From Novosphingobium sp. 28-62-57 (lineage in GTDB: Bacteria; Pseudomonadota; Alphaproteobacteria; Sphingomonadales; Sphingomonadaceae): a stretch of DNA of 64,000 nucleotides. Made by a program: the position numbers and the translations under genes. The notes below the pieces were generated by a model. The model was given only the letters and a program-made list of their open reading frames with translations, had not been told where the DNA came from and ran no database searches. Positions 19,236-26,155 of the stretch are shown here, one piece after another (the stretch's first letter is position 1; each line of letters begins with the position of its first letter). Where the stretch lies: the NCBI GenBank assembly GCA_002256985.1, contig NCGO01000002.1, positions 124,001-188,000 of the forward strand. Reading direction: 5' to 3'.

Positions 19236-19903
19236 CCGCCTTCCCCGCGCCGCAGGACGCGCCGCTCCACTGCGCGGAACAGCGCATCCAGATCGTCCGC
19301 TGCCACGTCGAGCCGCTCGTCCCAGTCGGCCAGCACGGCATCGAGATCGGCGCGGTCATAGGTCACGGTGCGCAGCGGCACAGGCGCAGGCGGTGCGATG
19401 GCGCGGTGTGGCCAGGGATGCCCGGTGAGGCTGTTGTAAATCCAGCCGATCAACACCACGCCCAGCACATTCAGCGCCAGCGGCACCAGCGGCCCCGGCC
19501 ATTGCGCATCGGGCGCAAAGCCCGCCAGCGCGCCCAGAATCGCCGCCGCTCCGCCCGGCGGATGCGTGCAGCGGGCCAGCGCCATCACCGCAATGGCGCA
19601 CCCCACCGCCACGCTCACCGCGACTGGCGCGCCCAGCCCGGCCAGCGCACAAGCCTTGCCGACAGCCATGCCCACTATCGCCGAAACAAGGCTTCCGCCC
19701 ACCACCGGCCAAGGTTGCGCCAGCGGGCTGGCAGGCACGGCAAACACCAGCACCGCCGAAGCGCCCACCGGTGCCATGATCCATGGCAACCCTTCTGCCG
19801 CCGGAACAAGGTGCCCCAGCAAAGCCGCCAGCCCGATCCCCAGCACCGCCCCGATTGCAGCGCGCGGCCGCACTTCGGGAACCCAGTTAAGCAAGACGGT
19901 CAT
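19232..19903 (-). CDS. HPP-family integral membrane protein
   Basis: A 223-residue protein with about five hydrophobic segments and the signature CTHPPGGAAAILGA near residue 112 that names the family, preceded by WIMAPVGASAVLVFAVPASPLAQPW. A basic and acidic C-terminal tail (DLDAVLADWDERLDV) faces the cytoplasm. Some plant and cyanobacterial members transport nitrite; the role in proteobacteria is unclear. It converges on SRAP with a 4-bp overlap of stops. Confidence 0.88.
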   Translation of the reverse strand: MTVLLNWVPEVRPRAAIGAVLGIGLAALLGHLVPAAEGLPWIMAPVGASAVLVFAVPASPLAQPWPVVGGSLVSAIVGMAVGKACALAGLGAPVAVSVAVGCAIAVMALARCTHPPGGAAAILGALAGFAPDAQWPGPLVPLALNVLGVVLIGWIYNSLTGHPWPHRAIAPPAPVPLRTVTYDRADLDAVLADWDERLDVAADDLDALFRAVERRVLRRGEGG

Positions 19904-19951
19904 CGCCCCTCCTCATCATTTCGCACCCCGCCTACGTGATCCGCCCCCAAA

Positions 19952-20022
19952 CCCGCTCATGCTGAGCTTGTCGAAGCATCACACGCAACACCAGCGTCCT
20001 TCGACAGGCTCAGGACGAGCGG
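19952..20022. repeat. Palindromic repeat (TGAGCTTGTCGAAG kind)
   Basis: Arms 19952-19979 and 19995-20022. It lies between the rpsI end region and the 5' side of the HPP gene (49 bp upstream of its start), so it can also influence HPP transcription. Confidence 0.85.
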
Positions 20023-20092
20023 GGTGTGTGGCGCACCTAAGAAAAAAGGGGCCAGTCCGAAGACCAACCCCTTGTTTCTGTTTCGCTTTGCA

Positions 20093-20191
20093 GCCGAGGC
20101 GCGATTGGCGCCCCGAGAACTGTCAGCCGGAGCGCGTTTAGCGCCCCAGGAACTGCCAGCCGAAGCGCGATTAGCGCTTCGAGAACTGGAA
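20093..20191. repeat. Three tandem 33-bp units spanning the rpsI stop codon
   Basis: Units 20093-20125, 20126-20158 and 20159-20191 repeat the same 33-bp sequence with drift. The third contains the last codons and stop of rpsI; the other two lie just beyond the stop. Each unit has a small hairpin, perfect in the third (GAAGCGC-GATTA-GCGCTTC). Because 33 is a multiple of three, the copies keep the rpsI reading frame, and the middle one still carries an in-frame stop. Likely a slippage duplication of the rpsI end that now forms a triple hairpin terminator. Confidence 0.85.
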
Positions 20192-20719
20192 GCTCTTGCG
20201 GGCCTTGGCCTTGCCGTACTTCTTACGCTCGACAACGCGCGGGTCGCGCGTGAGGAAGCCAGCGGCCTTCACGGCGCTGCGCAGTTCGGGTTCGAACTTC
20301 GACAGGGCCTGGGCGATACCGTGCTTTACAGCGCCGGCCTGGCCCGAAAGACCACCACCCTTGACGGTGCAGACGATGTCGTACTGCTCTTCGCGGCCAG
20401 CCACGGCGAACGGCTGGTTGATCACCAGACGCAGCGTGGGGCGTGCAAAGTACACTTCCTGATCGCGGCCATTAACGGTGATCTTGCCCGAACCGGGCTT
20501 CAGCCACACGCGGGCCACGGCATCCTTGCGGCGGCCGGTAGCATACGAACGGCCCTGCGCGTCAACTTCACGCGCGCGGATCACGGCAGCAGGGCCGGTG
20601 CGGATAACCGGAGCGGCAACTTCACCTGCTTCGGCAGATGCAGCAGCGGCAACCGGAGCAGCAGCCGTCAGATCCTTCAGATCAGCCAGGCTCGATACGG
20701 TGTTTTCGGTTTCGGACAT
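20171..20719 (-). CDS. rpsI: 30S ribosomal protein uS9
   Basis: A 182-residue ribosomal protein. The conserved S9 core ([59 protein letters not shown] and the terminal FSKR that reaches the P-site tRNA) is complete. The first 50 residues are an Ala-, Glu- and Val-rich extension common in sphingomonads. Cotranscribed with rplM, 3 bp downstream of its stop. The 3' end is followed by repeated copies of its own last 33 bp. Confidence 0.97.
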   Translation of the reverse strand: MSETENTVSSLADLKDLTAAAPVAAAASAEAGEVAAPVIRTGPAAVIRAREVDAQGRSYATGRRKDAVARVWLKPGSGKITVNGRDQEVYFARPTLRLVINQPFAVAGREEQYDIVCTVKGGGLSGQAGAVKHGIAQALSKFEPELRSAVKAAGFLTRDPRVVERKKYGKAKARKSFQFSKR

Positions 20720-20722
20720 GGT

Positions 20723-21202
20723 TTACGCCCCCACCTTGTTCTTGCGGTTCATCGAAGCGACGTCGAGCGCCACTGGCTGCGTTCCGCCATGCGGGTGTTC
20801 GGTCCCGGCATAGAGGTGCAGGGCGCGCATCTGCGCACGGCCCAGCGGCCCGCGCGGGATCATGCGTTCCACCGCCTTTTCAAGCACGCGCTCGGGGAAG
20901 CGGCCACCGAGGATCTTGTCCGCGGTCACTTCCTTGATGCCACCGGCATAACCGGTGTGCTTGTAATAGATCTTGTCCTTCAGCTTGTTGCCGGTGAACT
21001 TGACCTTGTCGGCGTTGATCACGACAACGTGATCGCCGCAATCGACGTGCGGGGTGTAGCTCGGCTTGTGCTTGCCGCGCAGATGATTGGCGATGACGAC
21101 GGCGAGACGGCCGACAACCATGCCTTCAGCATCGATCAGATGCCACTTTTTTTCCACCTCAGCCGGTTTGATCGACCGGGTGACCTTGCTCAGTGCCTTC
21201 AT
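20723..21202 (-). CDS. rplM: 50S ribosomal protein uL13
   Basis: A 159-residue ribosomal protein with [17 protein letters not shown] at the start, [23 protein letters not shown] in the middle and [27 protein letters not shown] at the end, the complete L13 signature. The ATG at 21202 gives [20 protein letters not shown], the usual alphaproteobacterial N-terminus. First gene of the rplM-rpsI operon; the 200-bp upstream region holds its leader and the divergent DUF4160 promoter. Confidence 0.97.
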   Translation of the reverse strand: MKALSKVTRSIKPAEVEKKWHLIDAEGMVVGRLAVVIANHLRGKHKPSYTPHVDCGDHVVVINADKVKFTGNKLKDKIYYKHTGYAGGIKEVTADKILGGRFPERVLEKAVERMIPRGPLGRAQMRALHLYAGTEHPHGGTQPVALDVASMNRKNKVGA

Positions 21203-21353
21203 GGCGCTTCGGTTCCTTCGGATTTCGGTTCGTCGATCCGGGCGAAAATCCGCTTGCTTCACGACGAAGGAGGTGGGCCTTTGTTGCATATGGCCTGAAG
21301 AGTCAAGCAAACTGCGGGTTTGTGGAGAGGTAAAATAATACCGCTATGGGCAA

Positions 21354-21394
21354 GTAGCGCTACAACTGCCCTTGCTATAGTGCAACAGTTGCAC
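21354..21394 (+). promoter_or_regulatory. Candidate operator/promoter of the DUF4160-DUF2442 pair
   Basis: Two palindromes lie close together: GTAGCGCTAC (21354-21363, perfect) and GTGCAACAGTTGCAC (21380-21394, six-base arms). A TATAGT hexamer (21376-21381), a possible -10 box, runs into the second palindrome, so a bound repressor would block it. The stretch ends 11 nt before the first start codon. Autorepression by the downstream HTH protein is the simple guess. Confidence 0.5.
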
Positions 21395-21405
21395 TACCCT
21401 CGGGC

Positions 21406-21633
21406 ATGGTCACGATGTATCGCAGTGCCCGGTGGAAAATCGCGGTATACGCCCGCGACCACGGCATACCGCATTTTCACATTGAGGGACCGGATTTCCG
21501 CTGCTCGGTGGCGATTGCATCGTTCGACCTGATCATTGGGACGGTCCCGGCATCAGTCTTGATTGATGCGCTGGAATGGGCACGGCCCAGTCAGGCGTTG
21601 CTGATGCAGACATGGCAGGAGTTAAACGGATGA
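21406..21633 (+). CDS. DUF4160 domain protein
   Basis: A 75-residue protein with the DUF4160 pattern: a short basic strand (MYRSARWKIAVYARDHGIPHFHIEG, where the family has a PHVHV-like PHFHI), then CSVAIASFDLIIG, and a helical end (ALEWARPSQALLMQTWQ). DUF4160 genes are usually paired with DUF2442 genes, as here, in what look like toxin-antitoxin-like or regulatory modules; no biochemical function is established to my knowledge. The stop overlaps the next start (ATGA). Confidence 0.8.
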   Translation: MVTMYRSARWKIAVYARDHGIPHFHIEGPDFRCSVAIASFDLIIGTVPASVLIDALEWARPSQALLMQTWQELNG

Positions 21634-22082
21634 GCACCACCGACAATGCCCGCACCATCAAAGCCGTCCGCGCAACCGGCCCGTCCACGCTGCACCTGTC
21701 GTGGTCAGACGGCACCACGGCCAGCCTCGATCTGACGGCCATGCTTGCCGACCGCGCCTTTGCACCCTTGCGCGACGCGGAAGAGTTCGCCCGCGCCGAA
21801 GTGGGCGATTGGGGGCACAGCCTGTGCTGGCCATCGGGCGCAGAATTGGGGGCAGACACGCTCTGGCTCGAAACCCTCTCCGCCACTGGCCACGATGACG
21901 CGCGCACTTTCCTTGAATGGCGCACCCGTCACGCCCTCTCGCTGTCAAAAGCCGCAGACGCGCTGGGCATATCCCGCCGCATGATCGCCTATTACTCCAA
22001 CGGCGAAAAGAAGGTGCCCAAGCCGATCCTGTTGGCCTGCAGGGGGTGGGAGGTCAGCGAAGGGATGCATCAGGCAGCTTGA
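21630..22082 (+). CDS. DUF2442 domain fused to a C-terminal helix-turn-helix
   Basis: 150 residues from ATG 21630. Residues 1-85 fit DUF2442 (TLHLSWSDGTTASLDLTAMLADRAFAPLRD and the LCWPSGAELGADTLW strand). Residues 92-135 form an XRE-like HTH (ALSLSKAADALGISRRMIAYYSNGEKKVPKPI). The arrangement fits an antitoxin-like transcription regulator that binds its partner through DUF2442 and its operator through the HTH. Translationally coupled to DUF4160 by ATGA. Confidence 0.8.
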   Translation: MSTTDNARTIKAVRATGPSTLHLSWSDGTTASLDLTAMLADRAFAPLRDAEEFARAEVGDWGHSLCWPSGAELGADTLWLETLSATGHDDARTFLEWRTRHALSLSKAADALGISRRMIAYYSNGEKKVPKPILLACRGWEVSEGMHQAA

Positions 22083-22192
22083 GAGCGCGAGACTACCCCG
22101 ACATTTCCACCCGTCAGCCGATCTGGACGCTACCCATGTTGAGCAGCGCAACGATCACAGCAACTGTCGCGTCCGCCCCCAAGTCTGCCGGA

Positions 22193-23188
22193 TCAATCAT
22201 CAAATCGCCGGGCGCGCACAGGCGTTCGGCGAACGGGGCTCTCACGCACAAAGGAAAAGCGGCTCGCCGGATTGCGGAGCACGGATGCGGGTTCAGATAC
22301 CAGTTTACGCAAGGCAGCGGCGGTTATGGCAACATCCGGCGACCAGTCGATTTCGGGATTCTTGGGCGCTGAGCTGTATTGGCCGAACCACCGCGCGAAG
22401 GCTTGGCGGTCCAACAGCTTCTCGGTCACCATCGCATGCAGATCATCAATCGATTCAGCGGATATCTCGCCCGGGTTGGCCTGCAATGCCAAGGCAGGAT
22501 CGGCATAGCGGCGGTCGGACGCGGATTCATCCACCAGATGCTCGGCCCAACCTGCAAGCAATTCGTCCTGCGATGGCGCGCGAAAGCCGACCGAATAGGT
22601 CATGCAATCATCCCCCACCGCCACGCCATTGTGGGCAATGCCGGGCGGCACGTAGAGCACGTCGCCGGGTTCCAATACCCATTCCTGCACAGGTTTGAAG
22701 TTGGCCAGCAGGCGCAGATCCGGGTTGGGAAGCAGCGCAGTCGTCTCGTCACAAACCTCGCCGACCTGCCACAGCCGTCGGCCAAGTCCTTGAATCAGAA
22801 AGACGTCATATTGATCGAAGTGCGGCCCCACGCCACCGTGATCCGTGGCATAGCTCACCATCACATCGTCAATCCGCCAGTTGGGAATAAAGCGGAACGT
22901 ATCGATCAGCGCGCTCACATCGGGCACATGATGATCAACCGCATTGACCAGCAGCGTCCACGGCTCCGGGCCTAACGTGCCAAAGCGATCCTCGGCAAAG
23001 GGGCCATGTTCGGTAACCAGTTCAGCCCCTGCATGCCGGATAATCCGTGCCTCCACGCCCTCTTCGCACGCCAGACCCGCCAGTTCGTCGGGTTCGAGGG
23101 GGTTTGCCAACGCGGGGAACAGCCCCCTGATCAGCAGCGGCCGCTTTTGCCAGCAATCGCGCAGGAAAACGTGCGGATCAAAGGTCAT
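22193..23188 (-). CDS. roxA: Ribosomal protein uL16 arginine hydroxylase (RoxA/YcfD-type cupin)
   Basis: A 2-oxoglutarate/Fe(II) oxygenase of the JmjC group, 331 residues from ATG 23188. The iron-binding HxD is in VGPHFDQYDVFLIQGLGRRLW, and the distal His is in VPPGIAHNGVAVGD, as in YcfD, which hydroxylates Arg81 of L16. EPGDVLYVPPG is the second cupin strand. The C-terminal dimerisation/winged-helix part runs from about residue 210. Its start overlaps the ctaA stop by 4 bp, so it is coupled to heme A synthase; both enzymes need oxygen. Confidence 0.9.
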   Translation of the reverse strand: MTFDPHVFLRDCWQKRPLLIRGLFPALANPLEPDELAGLACEEGVEARIIRHAGAELVTEHGPFAEDRFGTLGPEPWTLLVNAVDHHVPDVSALIDTFRFIPNWRIDDVMVSYATDHGGVGPHFDQYDVFLIQGLGRRLWQVGEVCDETTALLPNPDLRLLANFKPVQEWVLEPGDVLYVPPGIAHNGVAVGDDCMTYSVGFRAPSQDELLAGWAEHLVDESASDRRYADPALALQANPGEISAESIDDLHAMVTEKLLDRQAFARWFGQYSSAPKNPEIDWSPDVAITAAALRKLVSEPASVLRNPASRFSFVRESPVRRTPVRARRFDD

Positions 23189-24288
23189 GCCTGTTCCCGG
23201 CTGCCGAGCAGGTGCGCGCACCACACTGTGGTGGCAACCAGCAACGCGCCGACCAACTGGTGCAGCACCGCGATCCACAGCGCCACGCCACTATAGACGG
23301 TGAAAATGCCCAGCAGCACTTGCGTGCCGAACGCGCTGTGCAGCACGACCGATGCCAAGCGGTGATCCTTGCGCAAGCGGCGCGCCAGGACCACCAGCAC
23401 CGCCACCACGCCCCAGGCCCACCAGCGGTGGATGAAGTGGACGAGGAACGGATCGGACAGAAACGCATGGGCCGCGCCCAGCGCCCAGTCCACGCCATCG
23501 GGATAGACCTTGCCCTGCATCAGCGGCCATGCGTCGGCGCTGAACCAGCCCGCCCCTGCCGATGTGCCCGCGCGCATACCGGCCACCAGCGCGCCATAAA
23601 ACAGCTGCACCAGCAGCATGGCCAGCGCCAGCAGGCCCAGCCTTTGCAACCGGGCGCGCGGCTTGTCCTTGGCCAGCGCCAGTAGATCGAGCGCGGTCCA
23701 CACCAGCCCGCCCAGCGTGATCAGCGCCACCAGCAGATGCGCGGCCAAGCGGAAATGGCTGACTTTCACATCATTGACGATGCCGGATTTGACCATCCAC
23801 CAGCCCACCGTGCCCTGCAGCGCACCCAGCGCCAGCAGTGCCAGCAGGCGCGGCTTGTATCCTTCGGGAATGCGGCCCTTCACCCAGAACCACGCCAGCG
23901 GCACCGCGAAGACCAGACCGATGGTGCGCGCGATCAGCCGATGCACCCATTCCCAGAAGAAGATGAATTTATACGATTCCAGCGTCATCCCCGCCGGGCC
24001 ATTGATCAACTGATACTGCGGCGTGGCGCGATAGGCGGCGAATTCTGCCTCCCACTGTGCATCGGTGATCGGCGGGATCGTGCCCGTCACCGGCTTCCAT
24101 TCGGTGATCGAAACGCCCGATTCGGTCAGCCGCGTGATGCCGCCCACCGCCACGATCATCACCACCATCAGCGCCACGATGAACAGCCAGCGGGCAAGCG
24201 CGCGCGCATGGCTACGCGTATCGGCCAGACGGTTTGCGGACTTTGGGCTGCCGGACCGCACGTCCGGCGAAAGGGCGCTTGCAGACAT
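23185..24288 (-). CDS. ctaA: Heme A synthase (COX15/CtaA, type 2)
   Basis: Oxidises the C8 methyl group of heme O to give heme A for cytochrome c oxidase. A 367-residue membrane protein with about eight helices in two four-helix halves. Heme-ligand histidines are visible in FFWEWVHRLIARTIGL, FRLAAHLLVALITLGG, VHFIHRWWAWGVVAV and VLHQLVGALLVAT. The N-terminal cytosolic segment is about 30 residues. The start ATG 24288 fits. It is divergent from the MerC-domain gene (119 bp gap). Confidence 0.95.
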   Translation of the reverse strand: MSASALSPDVRSGSPKSANRLADTRSHARALARWLFIVALMVVMIVAVGGITRLTESGVSITEWKPVTGTIPPITDAQWEAEFAAYRATPQYQLINGPAGMTLESYKFIFFWEWVHRLIARTIGLVFAVPLAWFWVKGRIPEGYKPRLLALLALGALQGTVGWWMVKSGIVNDVKVSHFRLAAHLLVALITLGGLVWTALDLLALAKDKPRARLQRLGLLALAMLLVQLFYGALVAGMRAGTSAGAGWFSADAWPLMQGKVYPDGVDWALGAAHAFLSDPFLVHFIHRWWAWGVVAVLVVLARRLRKDHRLASVVLHSAFGTQVLLGIFTVYSGVALWIAVLHQLVGALLVATTVWCAHLLGSREQA

Positions 24289-24388
24289 GAGTTCGCCCTG
24301 CTCCCCACGTCAGCGAAGCGCAAGGGGGATTGTCGGGCGGCGGCCCCGAACCTTGGGGCAAAATAGTTCGGTGGCCTACCCTTGCGCC

Positions 24389-24405
24389 ATGTAATACTAT
24401 AACAT
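24389..24405 (+). promoter_or_regulatory. Zur-like operator over the MerC-gene promoter
   Basis: ATGTAATACTATAACAT is a 17-bp palindrome with a single mismatched pair and closely fits the alphaproteobacterial Zur box (TGTTATA-N-TATAACA). It contains TATAAC (24398-24403), a plausible -10 box, and ends 2 nt before the ATG at 24408. Repression by a zinc sensor is predicted; the assignment rests on consensus recall, not on a search. Confidence 0.55.
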
Positions 24406-24407
24406 AT

Positions 24408-24800
24408 ATGCCGACAGCGATGAGCGATGCCCTCCCCTCCTTCCGCGCCCGGCTTGACCGGTTCGGCGTGATCCTTTCGGGCCTGTGCCTGATTCACTGC
24501 GTTGCGGGCGTATTCCTCGTGGGCGTTCTGGGCATTGGCGGCGGCGTGCTGCTCGATCCCGATTGGCACCGCTGGGGCCTTGCCCTCGCGCTGGTGATCG
24601 GCGCGCTGACCATCGGCCTTGGCGCATTGCGGCACGGGCGGTTCCTGCCGCTGATGGTGGGCAGCACCGGCCTTGCCCTGATGGGCGGCGCGCTGGCCGT
24701 GGGGCACGGCGACGAGGAAGTGGTGCTGACCGTCATCGGCGTGGTGCTGGTGGCCATTGCCCACCTGATCAATATCCGCACCAACAGCTGCAATTCCTGA
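24408..24800 (+). CDS. MerC-domain small membrane protein
   Basis: A 130-residue protein with four predicted helices in the MerC/DUF fold. The second ATG (24420, MSDALPSFRARLDRFG) is an alternative start. The CLIHC motif in ILSGLCLIHCVAGVF corresponds to the metal-binding Cys pair of MerC's first membrane region, here CxxxC. A polar C-terminus ends NIRTNSCNS with a further Cys. Despite the name no mer genes are near, and the Zur-like box points to zinc rather than mercury. No ribosome site is visible at either start, so the message may be leaderless. Confidence 0.82.
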   Translation: MPTAMSDALPSFRARLDRFGVILSGLCLIHCVAGVFLVGVLGIGGGVLLDPDWHRWGLALALVIGALTIGLGALRHGRFLPLMVGSTGLALMGGALAVGHGDEEVVLTVIGVVLVAIAHLINIRTNSCNS

Positions 24801-24810
24801 AACACTGAAG

Positions 24811-24911
24811 CCCCCTCTTCTTCAGAGGAGGGGGTTGGGGGTGGTGCTGGAACCAACACGCCGCTTCGGGACCTACCACCCCCCCGCCCCCCTCCTCTGA
24901 AGAAGAGGGGG
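24811..24911. repeat. GC-rich inverted repeat before thiSG
   Basis: Arms 24811-24845 and 24875-24911 are inverted copies (cores CCTCTTCTTCAGAGGAGG and its complement). It follows the MerC gene by 10 bp and could terminate it. The arms are themselves near-palindromic. It lies just before the 10-bp direct repeats. Confidence 0.85.
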
Positions 24912-24923
24912 AGTTTCTGAAGT

Positions 24924-24957
24924 GCACCTAGATGCACCTAGAAGCACTTAGGCGCAC
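24924..24957 (+). promoter_or_regulatory. 10-bp direct repeats upstream of thiSG
   Basis: Three consecutive 10-bp units, GCACCTAGAT (24924), GCACCTAGAA (24934) and GCACTTAGGC (24944), plus a fourth GCAC (24954), stand on one face of the helix. A degenerate GCACCTTTGA follows at 24973. The array ends 46 bp before the thiSG start codon. An equivalent array lies upstream of cnoX (41975-42010); both are preceded by TGAAGTGCACCTA. No TPP riboswitch elements are present in this leader. Confidence 0.6.
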
Positions 24958-25003
24958 ACAACCCGGCCTTGCGCACCTTTGACGCATCGCTAAAGCGTCC
25001 CGC

Positions 25004-26002
25004 ATGACTGCAATGCTATCCCTCACCATCAACGGCGAACCGCGCCGCGCCGCTCCCGGATCGATTGCCGATCTGGTGCGTAGTTTGGACCTTGAACCCA
25101 CCAAGGTCGCGGTGGAGCGCAATGGCGAAATCGTCCCCCGTTCGACTCTGGCCGATGTGCAGATTGCCGAGGGAGATGTGCTGGAAATCGTGCATTTCGT
25201 GGGCGGAGGACAGACTGACGTGACCGACTCGAACGCAGATACATGGACCGTGGCAGGCCGCACATTCACTTCGCGCCTGATCGTGGGAACGGGGAAATAC
25301 AAGGACTTCGCACAGAATGCCGCCGCGGTTGAGGCTTCGGGTGCGGAAATCGTGACGGTCGCGGTGCGCCGCGTGAATGTGTCGGACCCCAAAGCCCCGA
25401 TGCTGACGGATTTTATCGACCCCAAGAAGATCACCTACCTGCCCAACACCGCCGGATGCTTCACCGCCGAAGACGCGATCCGCACGCTGCGTCTGGCACG
25501 TGAAGCGGGCGGTTGGGATCTGGTGAAGCTCGAAGTGCTGGGCGAAGCGCGGACGCTTTACCCCAATATGGTCGAAACCATCCGCGCCACCGAAGTGCTT
25601 GCCAAGGAAGGCTTTCTTCCGATGGTTTACTGCGTCGATGATCCGATTGCGGCCAAGCAGCTTGAAGATGTGGGCGCGGTCGCCGTCATGCCGCTGGGCG
25701 CGCCGATTGGTTCGGGGCTAGGCATCCAGAACCGCGTGACCATCCGCCTGATCGTGGAAGGGGCCAAGGTGCCGGTGCTGGTTGATGCAGGCGTGGGCAC
25801 CGCGTCTGAAGCGGCCGTGGCGATGGAACTGGGCTGCGATGGCGTGCTGATGAACACCGCGATTGCCGAAGCCAAAGACCCGATCCGCATGGCCCGCGCG
25901 ATGAAGCTGGCAGTGCAGGCCGGGCGCGATGCCTATCTGGCCGGCCGGATGCAAACGCGCAAATATGCCGATCCGAGCAGCCCGCTGGCGGGGTTGATCT
26001 GA
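25004..26002 (+). CDS. thiG: ThiS-ThiG fusion: sulfur carrier protein / thiazole synthase
   Basis: Residues 4-69 are a ThiS ubiquitin-like domain ([20 protein letters not shown] to [11 protein letters not shown]); residues 80-332 are ThiG. ThiG builds the thiazole of vitamin B1 from DXP, dehydroglycine and ThiS-thiocarboxylate. Visible ThiG parts: [13 protein letters not shown], the DXP lysine in [29 protein letters not shown] and [20 protein letters not shown]. ThiS should end in a free Gly-Gly, but here the glycines continue into ThiG. GGAGGA (25205-25210), encoding that glycine stretch, is correctly spaced from an in-frame GTG (25220), so free ThiG might also be made. Confidence 0.93.
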   Translation: MTAMLSLTINGEPRRAAPGSIADLVRSLDLEPTKVAVERNGEIVPRSTLADVQIAEGDVLEIVHFVGGGQTDVTDSNADTWTVAGRTFTSRLIVGTGKYKDFAQNAAAVEASGAEIVTVAVRRVNVSDPKAPMLTDFIDPKKITYLPNTAGCFTAEDAIRTLRLAREAGGWDLVKLEVLGEARTLYPNMVETIRATEVLAKEGFLPMVYCVDDPIAAKQLEDVGAVAVMPLGAPIGSGLGIQNRVTIRLIVEGAKVPVLVDAGVGTASEAAVAMELGCDGVLMNTAIAEAKDPIRMARAMKLAVQAGRDAYLAGRMQTRKYADPSSPLAGLI

Positions 26003-26018
26003 ACGCCAAGTAATCGCT

Positions 26019-26140
26019 GCGCCCCCGCCCTTCGACAAGCTCAGGATAAACTTCCGGCTTTGCCGGAAGGCGGGGGCCTCGGGAGTTTTACGGAACACTT
26101 GCGTAGACGGCCTGAGGCCCCCGCCTTCGCGGGGGCGCGC
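26019..26140. repeat. Convergent intergenic hairpins between thiSG and maeB
   Basis: Holds a half copy of the TGAGCTTGTCGAAG-kind repeat (26028-26046). It also has a perfect 8-bp hairpin CTTCCGGC-TTT-GCCGGAAG (26051-26069) and an inverted repeat GGCGGGGGCCTC/GAGGCCCCCGCC (26069-26080 and 26114-26125). The region separates two convergent genes and probably terminates both. Confidence 0.7.
26117..26136 (-). terminator. Hairpin after maeB
   Basis: GCCCCCGC / GCGGGGGC, 8-bp perfect stem with a CTTC loop, 20 bp beyond the maeB stop on the minus strand. No T-run follows, so termination strength is uncertain. Confidence 0.4.
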
Positions 26141-26155
26141 AGATTTCTGTGGAGG

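Noticed and set aside
24330-24407. Longer N-terminus for the MerC-domain protein from TTG 24330
   Set aside because: It would translate through the Zur-like box and promoter; the added residues look unrelated to MerC.
24920-24957. CRISPR-like array
   Set aside because: Repeat unit is 10 bp with no spacers and no cas genes in the window; it is a direct repeat array.
24912-25003. TPP riboswitch upstream of thiSG
   Set aside because: The conserved CTGAGA and ACCTGATC-type elements are absent; the leader is too short and holds direct repeats instead.
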